From IMG/VR virus record IMGVR_UViG_3300030107_000821, positions 1-33,981 of that record: a stretch of 33,981 nt of DNA; one strand, written 5' to 3'. How positions within the stretch are numbered: the first letter of the stretch is position 1; each line of letters opens with the position of its first letter. This document shows positions 6,739 through 15,633 of the stretch, in pieces. A program made the position numbers and the translations under genes. The stretch comes from a virus. Below the pieces are notes generated by a model. That model had not been told where the DNA came from. It made no database searches and saw only the letters and a list, made by a program, of their open reading frames with translations.

Positions 6739-7929
6739 ATGGCACAACAAACAAGTGACCTAACAACGAGTCTAACTCGCCCGGGTGCACTAAATGGTGG
6801 AACAGATCCACGTGCACTCTATTTAAAGTTGTTCAGTGGAGAGATGTTCAAAGGCTTCCAGCGTAACACAATCGCTAGAGACCTTGTAATGAAGAGAACT
6901 CTTAAAAATGGTAAGAGTCTTCAGTTCATCTACACTGGACGCACAAAAGCCGAGTTTCATACACCCGGTAACAGCATACTAGGTAACTCCGATGGAGCAC
7001 CTCCAGTAGCTGAAAAGACAATTACATGCGATGACCTATTAATCAGTTCAGCATTTGTCTACGAATTGGATGAGACACTTTCTCATTACGATTTAAGAGG
7101 AGAGATTTCCAAGAAGATTGGATACGCTCTTGCTGAGAAGTACGACAGACTCATCTTCAGAGCTATCGCTAAAGGTGCACGTCTTGCTTCACCAATCTCC
7201 AAAGCTAACTTCGTTGAGCCCGGTGGTACACAGATCCAATTAACTAGATCTGGTGTTACTAACGCTACCGCAGCTTACGATTCAACCTGTCTAATCAACG
7301 GCTTCTACGATGCTGCCGCTGCACTAGACGAGAAGGGAGTTTCAACTGAAGGTAGAGTTGGTGTTCTTAACCCAAGACAGTACTACGAACTAATCCAAGC
7401 TGTTGGTTCTAACGGTCTTGTAAACAGAGATGAGCAAGGTGACTCATTACAAACAGGAAACGGAATCATTGAGATTGCAGGCATCAAGATCTTCAAGTCA
7501 ATGAATATCCCATTCTTCGGAAACTATGGTACACTCTATGGTTCTGCATCTGCAACAAATCCCGGTGTAACATCACCCGGAAACGTAGGTTCCTTCGTTG
7601 GTGACACTACAACTGCTAATGGTGTAGAAGATGCTAGATCTAACCAGACTGGAATCAACAATAACTATGGTAACCATTCTGACTTCGCTAACAGTTGCGG
7701 ACTTATCTTCCAGAAGGAAGCCGCTGGTGTTGTAGAAGCTATCGGACCACAGGTTCAGGTAACTTCAGGTGACGTTTCAGTTGTTTATCAAGGTGATGTA
7801 ATCCTTGGAAGACTAGCTATGGGTGCGGATTTCCTTAACCCTGCTGCTTGTGTTGAATTACTCGCTGGTGCTGCTCCTGCTTCAACAGGTAACGCTGCAT
7901 TTGGTGACAACTATCCAACTAACGCTTAA
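6739..7929 (+). CDS. Major capsid protein, T7 gp10-like
   Basis: A 396-residue protein expected to form the HK97-fold shell. The N-terminus is typical of T7-like capsid proteins: an Arg/Gly-containing lead, then GTDPRALYLKLFSGEMFKGF, and later IYTGRTKAEFHTPGN. It is longer than T7 gp10A (345 aa), with a Gly/Ser/Thr/Asn-rich insertion in the last third (about residues 265-315). The gene stands alone between two UUCG terminators, which fits its need for very high expression. There is no Shine-Dalgarno sequence directly before the ATG. I see no evidence of a gp10B-type frameshift extension at the 3' end. Confidence 0.95.
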   Translation: MAQQTSDLTTSLTRPGALNGGTDPRALYLKLFSGEMFKGFQRNTIARDLVMKRTLKNGKSLQFIYTGRTKAEFHTPGNSILGNSDGAPPVAEKTITCDDLLISSAFVYELDETLSHYDLRGEISKKIGYALAEKYDRLIFRAIAKGARLASPISKANFVEPGGTQIQLTRSGVTNATAAYDSTCLINGFYDAAAALDEKGVSTEGRVGVLNPRQYYELIQAVGSNGLVNRDEQGDSLQTGNGIIEIAGIKIFKSMNIPFFGNYGTLYGSASATNPGVTSPGNVGSFVGDTTTANGVEDARSNQTGINNNYGNHSDFANSCGLIFQKEAAGVVEAIGPQVQVTSGDVSVVYQGDVILGRLAMGADFLNPAACVELLAGAAPASTGNAAFGDNYPTNA

Positions 7930-7946
7930 TTTTTATTTTTTTATAC

Positions 7947-7968
7947 GGGAGCTTCGGCTCCCCTTTTT
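7947..7968 (+). terminator. Strong intrinsic terminator after the capsid gene
   Basis: GGGAGC (7947-7952), TTCG loop (7953-7956) and GCTCCC (7957-7962) form a perfect six-base stem, followed by C and TTTTT (7964-7968). The cUUCGg tetraloop is the most stable type. In T7 the single late terminator also lies just after the capsid gene, so its position is conserved. The next gene starts at 7972, so tail-gene expression must come from read-through or a further promoter. Confidence 0.88.
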
Positions 7969-7971
7969 CTT

Positions 7972-8592
7972 ATGGCTTCCACAACTATTGACATCGACAC
8001 CGAACTGTCCGCAGTAAACAATATACTGGGGGCTATTGGACAATCACCCTTAACCACTCTTAACTTTGATAACCCAGAAATATCGTTAATATATAATCTA
8101 CTCCGTGATGCTAACGTAGACACGCAAGCAGAGGGGTGGCATTTTAATACAGAAAAACATGTAAAATATACACCTGATTCCACTACTCATAAGATAGAGA
8201 TAGGTAACGATGTACTATCTTTAGATCATCATGATAATCAGTCTCGTAGAACTTATGATTTTGTACGTCGTAATGGGTTTTTATATGATAAAATAGATCA
8301 TACTGACGAATTTGAAAGCATAGCTAGTATTGATCTCGATGTTGTTAAACTATATAACTTTGAAGATCTACCTATTATATTTAGAAGATATATAGTTTAT
8401 AGAGCATCCAGAATGGCTGCTACAAAATTAGTATCTAATCCAGAACTTGTTAAATTATTAGCCCAACAAGAAGCACTTTCTAGAGCAGCTCTTATGGAGT
8501 ATGACTGTAATCAAGGAGATCATAGTATGTTCGGATTTGAAGATGAGACTGTATATCAAACCTATCAACCTTGGAGAAACCTTAGAAGATAA
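7972..8592 (+). CDS. Tail tubular protein A, T7 gp11-like
   Basis: A 206-residue protein close to T7 gp11 (196 aa), located after the capsid and overlapping the gp12-like gene by one base. The start region ELSAVNNILGAIGQSPLTTL and the GWHFNTEK motif are characteristic of this family of adaptor (gatekeeper) proteins, which form a ring below the portal. The YRASRMAATKLV segment also fits. It begins only four bases after the capsid terminator's T-run, so the ribosome site would lie within the terminator. Confidence 0.92.
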   Translation: MASTTIDIDTELSAVNNILGAIGQSPLTTLNFDNPEISLIYNLLRDANVDTQAEGWHFNTEKHVKYTPDSTTHKIEIGNDVLSLDHHDNQSRRTYDFVRRNGFLYDKIDHTDEFESIASIDLDVVKLYNFEDLPIIFRRYIVYRASRMAATKLVSNPELVKLLAQQEALSRAALMEYDCNQGDHSMFGFEDETVYQTYQPWRNLRR

Positions 8593-11450
8593 TGACAACA
8601 ATTACACAAACTATCCCTCAATACTCACTAGGAATGTCAGAGCAGCCTGACCAGCTAAAATTTCCCGGTCAGGTACAAGAGGTAACAAACGCAATACCAG
8701 ACATAACTAAAGGTCTATTTAAAAGACCGGGTGCTAAAAGAGTCGGCACAACTCCTCTAGCTAACGTACAGAGTGGTGGTTCGTGGTTTCATTATTTTCG
8801 TGATGAGACAGAAGGATCATACATAGGACAAATCGCAGCCGATGGTCAAATCCGTGTTTGGCGTTGTAGTGATGGTGTACAGATGACTACGGCTTACGGA
8901 ACTGGTGGTCAGACAGCTATAACAAATTACTTAGCTACAAGTACACCAGAAAATATACAGACACTTACGATTAACGATACAACATTTCTTACTAATCGTG
9001 ATACTACTAATGCTAATACTCTTATTGGAACAACAGGAACAACGGATGCTACACCAGATGCTCATTTTGGATATGTAGAATTAATGCGTACTGAAAATGG
9101 TAGACAGTATGGTATCAATATAAACAATGGTACAACTGTTACGACTGTTAAGCGAGCTACTAAAATAAAAGTTACTGGGAATAGCTTTGATGAAACAGAT
9201 GGATCAGGACATTGTCCCGGTATAGGTACAGAAGTTTATGCTGCTACAGCTGCTGGTAGTTATACCAGTTCAAGTAATATAGTACATGTAAAGAATAGTA
9301 GTGGTACTACACTAACTACAGGTAGAGATAACTTAACATTTCGTATAACTGCTTTAGGTCAGCAAGGTGTCAGCCCTAATTATAGTGCTAGTACCAACGG
9401 ACCTGATGGTTCTAACTATAGGTGTAGTTATAATATAGAATGTGTCTTATTGCATGGTGGTGAAGGTTGGGAAGTTGGTGACGTTGTACGAGTTAACCCA
9501 GAACATGCTACTGCTGCAAGTACTTCTGATGGTCAAGCGTATGTAGAAGTTACTGTAACAGAAATAGAAAGCACAGCAGTTAATGCTACTGTGTCTTCTA
9601 ATGGGGATGGTTTAATACGACCAGCTCCTACACCTTTTGATGCTGATACAGCTGTAACTGCTGATACTATTCTTGGTGGTATTACAGCTAACTTACCTAG
9701 TGGTATTAGTGCAAAAGTTATAGGACCGGGTATATACTTTTCCAGTACTAGCTCGTTTAGTATAGAGGTTGTTGAAGAGGATCTAATGCGATGCTTTCAA
9801 GGCTCTGTAAACGATGTACAAAACTTACCTAATCAGTGTAAACATGGTTATATAGTTAAGATAGCTAATGCTAGAATGGCAGAGGAAGATGATTACTACT
9901 TAAAATTTGAAGGAGAAAATAATAGAGACGGTACCGGCTCATGGGTCGAATGTGCTAAACCGGGTATAGCTAAAACTTTAACTAATATGCCTTTAGTTAT
10001 ACAACGTACAGCTACTACTACATTTACTGTAAAACAATTTACATATGCTGATCGAGGAGTAGGCGATGACATCACTAACCCTTTACCTTCATTTGTAGGT
10101 CAACGTATTAATAAAGTTTTATTCTTCCGTAATAGATTAGCTTTATTATCAGGAGAGAATGTAATAACATCTAGACCGGGAACATTTGGTACTCCCGATT
10201 TTTTCGCTGAATCAGCTCTTACAGTATCTGCTGCTGATCCTATAGATATATCTGCTGCTTCTATATTTCCATCTGAATTATTTGATGGTATAGAAATTAA
10301 TACAGGTTTAGTCATATTCAGTACAAACCAACAATTTCTATTAGCTTCAGATGATACAGTTTTTAATCCAGATACAGCTAAATTACGTAGTGTCTCAACC
10401 TTTAATTACAACGAAACTATACCTCCGATATCTCTAGGAACGACTTTAGCCTACTTAGATAACTCTGGTAAGTTTAGTCGATTTAATGAAATGGCTAATA
10501 CTCAAAGAGAAGGTGAACCTAGTATTGTTGAAGTAAGTAAGGTCGTCCCTACTTTACTACCTAAAGATATTGATTTATTAACTAACTCAAGAGAAAACTC
10601 CGTTGTTCTAATGGGTAAGACAGATACTGATATCGTTTATGGTTATAAATACTTTCAAGTATCTGAAGAAAGAAAACAAGCTGCATGGTTTAAATGGAAG
10701 TTTAATAATCCATTATTATATCATTTTATTATTAATGATGAATATTTCTTTTTAGATAGTGATAAGTTTCTACAGTCTATTAAACTTGTACAGACTACAT
10801 CAGATCCTAGTATAACTCAAGATGACGTTGACTTCTTATTACATGTAGATAATTATACTACTATAAGTGGTGGAAGTTTTAGTGCATCTACAAATCTTAC
10901 AACCTTCAGTAGTGTCAGTTGGTTGCCTAGTGTAACTACACCTAATCATGATTTAGTTGTTGTTGATACTAATACTAACGCTGCACGACTTGGAAGATAT
11001 GCGAAACCTACGAGTACAAGCACAACTAGCTTTACAGTACCCGGCGACTGGTCAAGTGCTACATTAACTATAGGGTATATTTATCCGTATGAAGTTAAGT
11101 TTCCTACATTTTATTACACTAGACAAGTAGGAGAGAATGCTCGATCAGATGTAAACGCTTCATTAGTTTTACATAGAATAAAACTTCACTTTGGAAAAAT
11201 AGGACTTTACGAAACCACACTTGAACGTGTAGGTAAAACAGATTATACGGAAATATACGAGTCAACTGAACTTGATGAATATAAAGTATCTGATGCTCCA
11301 TACTTAGAAGAGTATATTAAAACAATTCCTGTATACGAAAAGAATACAAACGTAGATGTTACGTTAAAATCATCACATCCCGCCCCAGCTACATTACGTG
11401 CAGTATCTTGGGAGGGTAATTATTCACCCAAATATTACAGACGTGGCTAA
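8592..11450 (+). CDS. Tail tubular protein B (nozzle), T7 gp12-like
   Basis: A 952-residue protein that would form the six-fold nozzle of the short tail, longer than T7 gp12 (794 aa). The start, TIPQYSLGMSEQPDQLKFPGQ then VQEVTNAIPDITKGLFKRPG, is characteristic of this family, in which the nozzle proteins begin with a binding segment for the upper tail. The FFRNRLALLSGENVITSRPG region is another strongly conserved motif. The insertion relative to T7 appears to be a Gly/Thr/Ser-rich beta region at about residues 150-350, perhaps an added nozzle domain. It overlaps the preceding stop (TAATG) and the gp13-like gene. Confidence 0.93.
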   Translation: MTTITQTIPQYSLGMSEQPDQLKFPGQVQEVTNAIPDITKGLFKRPGAKRVGTTPLANVQSGGSWFHYFRDETEGSYIGQIAADGQIRVWRCSDGVQMTTAYGTGGQTAITNYLATSTPENIQTLTINDTTFLTNRDTTNANTLIGTTGTTDATPDAHFGYVELMRTENGRQYGININNGTTVTTVKRATKIKVTGNSFDETDGSGHCPGIGTEVYAATAAGSYTSSSNIVHVKNSSGTTLTTGRDNLTFRITALGQQGVSPNYSASTNGPDGSNYRCSYNIECVLLHGGEGWEVGDVVRVNPEHATAASTSDGQAYVEVTVTEIESTAVNATVSSNGDGLIRPAPTPFDADTAVTADTILGGITANLPSGISAKVIGPGIYFSSTSSFSIEVVEEDLMRCFQGSVNDVQNLPNQCKHGYIVKIANARMAEEDDYYLKFEGENNRDGTGSWVECAKPGIAKTLTNMPLVIQRTATTTFTVKQFTYADRGVGDDITNPLPSFVGQRINKVLFFRNRLALLSGENVITSRPGTFGTPDFFAESALTVSAADPIDISAASIFPSELFDGIEINTGLVIFSTNQQFLLASDDTVFNPDTAKLRSVSTFNYNETIPPISLGTTLAYLDNSGKFSRFNEMANTQREGEPSIVEVSKVVPTLLPKDIDLLTNSRENSVVLMGKTDTDIVYGYKYFQVSEERKQAAWFKWKFNNPLLYHFIINDEYFFLDSDKFLQSIKLVQTTSDPSITQDDVDFLLHVDNYTTISGGSFSASTNLTTFSSVSWLPSVTTPNHDLVVVDTNTNAARLGRYAKPTSTSTTSFTVPGDWSSATLTIGYIYPYEVKFPTFYYTRQVGENARSDVNASLVLHRIKLHFGKIGLYETTLERVGKTDYTEIYESTELDEYKVSDAPYLEEYIKTIPVYEKNTNVDVTLKSSHPAPATLRAVSWEGNYSPKYYRRG

Positions 11451-11883
11451 ATATATACACCCACTAACATTTGAGGCTGCCAAGGAGGTGGCCTCCAATC
11501 TCCGTCCAGATGACCTCAGAGAGGTCGAAGAAGGTCATGGGATAGATCATAACGAACTACCCCTTCTCATGACTCAAAACCCTTCCTACGTGTATTTCAC
11601 AGTGCCTGACGGCAAGACTGCTGGCATGGCCGGAGTAGGAGAAGATGGTAATATATGGATGCTTTGCACTCCTGATATTCACCGATATCCAATTACATTT
11701 GCAAGAGAAGCCAAGCGGTATGTCGATAGCCGTAAAGAGCCTCTCCTCTGGAATATAGTTGATAGTAGAAACAAAGTACATTTAAAATTACTTAGGTTTC
11801 TAGGTTTCAAATTCTTACGTAAGTTTGAATACGGACCAAATAATGTACAATTTATAGAGTTTTGCCGTGTGCATAGATCTTAA
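11443..11883 (+). CDS. T7 gp13-like internal/assembly protein, GNAT-like fold
   Basis: A 146-residue protein beginning (M)AKYIHPLTFEAAKEVASNLRP from a GTG at 11443; a GTG at 11398 would extend it by 15 residues deep into the nozzle gene and is less likely. T7 gp13 (138 aa), needed for core assembly, has a similar place and a degenerate acetyltransferase-like sequence. Here the pattern AGMAGVGEDGNIWMLCTPD, then RNKVHLKLLRFLGFKFLRKF, looks like the core of a GNAT fold with the final helix and GF turn. No acetyl-CoA-binding loop (Q/RxxGxG/A) is evident, so catalysis is doubtful. It ends 17 bases inside the gp14-like gene. Confidence 0.75.
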   Translation: MAKYIHPLTFEAAKEVASNLRPDDLREVEEGHGIDHNELPLLMTQNPSYVYFTVPDGKTAGMAGVGEDGNIWMLCTPDIHRYPITFAREAKRYVDSRKEPLLWNIVDSRNKVHLKLLRFLGFKFLRKFEYGPNNVQFIEFCRVHRS

Positions 11884-12682
11884 TAAAGGCCAAAGAGCGG
11901 TCGACAGAGCAGAAAACGAAACAAAGGTAGTTAATCATTGGCAAAATGGACTCAAATTTGCTAATAAAGAAACCACCTTTAAACGAAAATTAGGAACAAA
12001 TATATTAGGATTCACTAGAACCCTTAGTGATTTCTATGCTTCTGCTTTAACAAATATAGGAAAAGGTAGAGGTGCTGTAGAAGATGCAACAAAAGCTTTC
12101 TATGCTTCTAAAGTTGTAAATGAAGGCGGACGTGCTATTAAGCATGGTCTTAAACAGTATCAAGCTTTACTACAGAAGAGAGCTGAAGTTGATAGTATTG
12201 TGGATAATATATTAGGAAGAAATATGGCTTATGCAAATACTGGAGCCTTACGTCAGCTACAAGCTGCAAATGCAGCAGCAAGAGAAGGATTAGGTTTACC
12301 AGCTATGTTTGGAGCACCTACTCTGCTGACTCCAACAAACAGACTTGGTGGTGCCTTAAAGATTGGTACAACAGTTTTAAGTACAGCAGCCAGTATGTAT
12401 AGCTTAGGAGCCTTTGGTAATGCTGCTAGCGGAGGACCACTTTCAGGAGTATTTGGCTCTGACCGCAAATTAAAAGAAAATCTTAAACAAGTTGGTATAT
12501 CACCTAAAGGTTACAAGATATATGAGTTTAGCTACAAAGGTGCTGATAGACGCTTTCGTGGAGTTATGGCTCAAGATGTTGTTAAGAAAAATCCTATGGC
12601 TGTAGGTATCGCATCAACTAACAACCTAAACTTCTTAACTGTAGATTATAGCCAAATTGACGTAGACATGGAGTTAGTATGA
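11867..12682 (+). CDS. T7 gp14-like internal virion protein with C-terminal S74 (intramolecular chaperone) domain
   Basis: A 271-residue protein in the gp14 position. T7 gp14 is an ejected core protein of 196 aa that forms an outer-membrane pore and also begins Met-Cys, as here. Residues 1-140 are Ala/Gln/Lys-rich helices; residues about 165-185 form a hydrophobic, Gly/Ala-rich segment. From S198 the sequence changes to SDRKLKENLKQVG followed by YEFSYK, FRGVMAQDV and VDYSQID, the hallmark pattern of peptidase S74/endosialidase chaperone domains. In that family cleavage occurs before the Ser of S-D-R-x-L-K, with a Ser/Lys dyad. S74 domains usually sit on fibres, so placement here is unusual. 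GTG start, 17-base overlap with the previous gene. Confidence 0.8.
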   Translation: MCIDLNKGQRAVDRAENETKVVNHWQNGLKFANKETTFKRKLGTNILGFTRTLSDFYASALTNIGKGRGAVEDATKAFYASKVVNEGGRAIKHGLKQYQALLQKRAEVDSIVDNILGRNMAYANTGALRQLQAANAAAREGLGLPAMFGAPTLLTPTNRLGGALKIGTTVLSTAASMYSLGAFGNAASGGPLSGVFGSDRKLKENLKQVGISPKGYKIYEFSYKGADRRFRGVMAQDVVKKNPMAVGIASTNNLNFLTVDYSQIDVDMELV

Positions 12683-15633
12683 CAGACTCATCATTTTCGA
12701 ATATAATTGGTACACCACGGGATCAGATACCCGATATTAGTGAGACCAACTGGCAAGACCCTACGCCCGATTTATCAAAAGCAGCTAATGCGAATATTAC
12801 AGATAATCAAGAAGAATTAAAAGTTTTCTTACAAAGTTTAGGTGAAATCCAAAAGCAAATGGCTAGCGATGATCTTGATAATCTTGCTCAGTTGGATGCT
12901 TTTCTTGGTGAAGGTGCTAAATTTAAAAAACTTCTTGATGCTGATAAAGAGTCTCGAGAAAGTCTAAAGAAATATAAAGGAATAAGTGACGATGTAAAAA
13001 ATCAACTAAAGGAGCTAGAAGATCTTAGTGAATTAACCGATACTGAGTTAGATGCAGAGCTTCAGAAACTAGCTTTTGACAAAAAAACAGGTAAAGTAGA
13101 CGAACAGGCTTTTGAATTTTTAAAACTTAAATACTTTCCAACAGGCGAAGAGGTAGAATTTGATGGTGTAAAAGAGGTTTATGATAAGCATAGTATCTCT
13201 GCTTTCAATACTAACATTGAAGATAATTTTATATACTCCGCAGCAACCGAAGCTCAAGCAACTGATATTTCCGAGAAAGTTATTAGGAATATCATTACTA
13301 AATACTATCTAGATCTAAACGATAAAGGTATAGATATTAATTCAAGAGAAGCTCAGCGTTACCTTAATAGACATTTATTACCTGATCTAATAAAAGAACA
13401 ATCAGCTGCTATATCTACATGGAAACAGCTCTCTACTAAAAGATACTTTGCTGCCACAGAAAGAAAAAAAGATAATTTTATTCTAAGTACTATTACTAGC
13501 TCGTCAGTAGTAGAACAACCCGATGGTTCGAAAAAGATAGTTTATGATGGAAATTTAAGTAGTACATTGTTAAAAATACAAAAAATAGATGGTGTAAATG
13601 AGCAAGAGGCTTTACAAATTTTTCATGATAGATTACCAAGCCTAAAGAATAAAATGACCCCGGGTGGTTTAAATTATTTATTATTTGAAGTGAAGATTCC
13701 ACATCCATCAGCTAAGGGTGGATTTATTACAGGATTTGATAGCCCTGAAGCTTATGACTTACTTAAGGGAAACTCTGGAAATGTAGTTCAGTTAGAGAGA
13801 TTACTGTCTGAAGTTACACAGACTAAAGATGCTATTGTAAAGAGAATTGATAATAGGTTTAAAGGTATACTCAGAGATTATAGAAAAGCGAATAATGGGC
13901 AACACCTAATAGATGGTGAAAAAGGTGAGCAAGAGGTAATGAAGCTGGTAGATCAATATCGTACTGCGCTAAAGAGTGCAGGGGTAGACCTAGACACAGT
14001 AACTATTCCCCCTGTGTTTTTCGGTGATGAGTCAACTACTACTAATACAGAGTGGTCAACTAAGCAACAAACTTTTAAGAATATAAATAATCAAGATTGG
14101 GTTAAAGATTTTAAGCAGGAAGATAATGTATTACAAGGTAATAGAAATCTACAAATTATTAAAGCTAAACAATGGTTAGAGGATGAATTAAATAAGGCAA
14201 GAGGAACATTTGGAGCAAACTTCGATGAAGATGCGTGGATAGCCGAAAATTACGATAAAGCAATAACGAAGCTTAATCGTGGTGATTTTAAACCTGATCC
14301 GAGTGACTTTCTTATTTTACCTAGACCTGAACAGGTTACACAAGAGAAAGATAATTTTTTGAATGATCCAACCGCATGGATAAACAACCCCAAATTTAAT
14401 TCATTATATGAAAAAGACGCATTAGGACAGTACATAGAATGGAAAAACAATAATTACCGAGGACCAATACCTAATTATTTTACAAGTGTAGGTACAGCTA
14501 ATGGGGATTCCGGTATGCAATATGCAATCAAAAGATTAAAAGCTTTGAATATGTGGGATGAGAAAGATGAAAACTTTATAAATCCAGAAAAGGCTTTACC
14601 TTTAAATGAGGAAGATACAAAGAAATTAACTATAAAATCTAATCTTACTAAAACTTATGGACTTCTTGACGCCACTGACGACAATCGAAAACAAGAAGCT
14701 AAGTTGCTGAACACTTTACGTAAAACCACTCCGGATAGAAAAGTAGATTATGTTAAACCTAAAAATAACATAGGCTTTAGTATGCTAGGTGCTTGGATAA
14801 AACCCGGTACGGAAATACGGTCTGTAAAAGACGTATACAATATGGCTATATCAGGAGATTTTGATAAGTTTGGGATTTATGAACTCACTTCTGAGGAACT
14901 AATACAAGCTGTTAATTCTGGAGTTGTCAGTCTAGATGATGATTTTGATGAGAATACTCAAGATTTCTTAGCAATCAATTTAGTACGTGTTAAAGCTAAT
15001 CAACAAAAAGGTATTGAGGGTGCAGTAACTGAAGGTTACGACTGGAGACGATTAATCAATTTAAGCCGAGCAGATAAAGCATTAGTACTTAAATACTTTC
15101 CAAATCTTCAAGGTATGACAACTAATCAGTTTCAAGATTTACAATCTGATATATCTTTAGCTATACTAAGTGATGCAGAGAAGAAAATGAAGAAGATTAA
15201 AGAAGGTGAGATTGTCGGTGTAGAGGAAGGTGATGAAGGAACTGGTATATTCACTCGAGCATATATACAGGCTAATCCAGAGTTCGCATTCTTAAACAAA
15301 GGTGTTAAGGAAGAGGATATAGTAGTAGAGTTAGAATCTAATCAAAACAAATTACTTGATCGTATAAATCGAGCTAGTAAAATAGTTGCTACAAGTAAAA
15401 ATGCTGATAAACGTATGATCGAGCTTAGGTTATTCTTTCAAAATAGAATCAAACAAGGCTTACCTGTACCAGATAAAATTAGAAAAATGTTACAAAATAC
15501 AAGATATGAATATGCAGGTACACAGAGAGGATCTGATACATGGAAAGATGACTTTAATTACTTAGATTACAACGTGGACACTATAGATCAATTATTGCAG
15601 ATATCAGCAGTTAAAGAAGCGAGGAAGAAGTAA
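12679..15633 (+). CDS. Internal core protein, T7 gp15-like
   Basis: A 984-residue protein between the gp14- and gp16-like genes, with ATGA overlap at its start. T7 gp15 (747 aa) is an ejected core protein forming the periplasmic part of the DNA-translocation channel. The sequence is almost entirely charged and helical, with long Lys/Glu/Asp/Asn-rich stretches, no Cys-rich motif and no membrane segment. Identification rests on order, size and character. The extra length over T7 is typical of cyanopodoviruses. No enzymatic motif is recognised. Confidence 0.78.
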   Translation: MTDSSFSNIIGTPRDQIPDISETNWQDPTPDLSKAANANITDNQEELKVFLQSLGEIQKQMASDDLDNLAQLDAFLGEGAKFKKLLDADKESRESLKKYKGISDDVKNQLKELEDLSELTDTELDAELQKLAFDKKTGKVDEQAFEFLKLKYFPTGEEVEFDGVKEVYDKHSISAFNTNIEDNFIYSAATEAQATDISEKVIRNIITKYYLDLNDKGIDINSREAQRYLNRHLLPDLIKEQSAAISTWKQLSTKRYFAATERKKDNFILSTITSSSVVEQPDGSKKIVYDGNLSSTLLKIQKIDGVNEQEALQIFHDRLPSLKNKMTPGGLNYLLFEVKIPHPSAKGGFITGFDSPEAYDLLKGNSGNVVQLERLLSEVTQTKDAIVKRIDNRFKGILRDYRKANNGQHLIDGEKGEQEVMKLVDQYRTALKSAGVDLDTVTIPPVFFGDESTTTNTEWSTKQQTFKNINNQDWVKDFKQEDNVLQGNRNLQIIKAKQWLEDELNKARGTFGANFDEDAWIAENYDKAITKLNRGDFKPDPSDFLILPRPEQVTQEKDNFLNDPTAWINNPKFNSLYEKDALGQYIEWKNNNYRGPIPNYFTSVGTANGDSGMQYAIKRLKALNMWDEKDENFINPEKALPLNEEDTKKLTIKSNLTKTYGLLDATDDNRKQEAKLLNTLRKTTPDRKVDYVKPKNNIGFSMLGAWIKPGTEIRSVKDVYNMAISGDFDKFGIYELTSEELIQAVNSGVVSLDDDFDENTQDFLAINLVRVKANQQKGIEGAVTEGYDWRRLINLSRADKALVLKYFPNLQGMTTNQFQDLQSDISLAILSDAEKKMKKIKEGEIVGVEEGDEGTGIFTRAYIQANPEFAFLNKGVKEEDIVVELESNQNKLLDRINRASKIVATSKNADKRMIELRLFFQNRIKQGLPVPDKIRKMLQNTRYEYAGTQRGSDTWKDDFNYLDYNVDTIDQLLQISAVKEARKK

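Noticed and set aside
7900-7935. A gp10B-type frameshifted capsid extension
   Set aside because: The stop is followed almost at once by the terminator, leaving no room for an extension.
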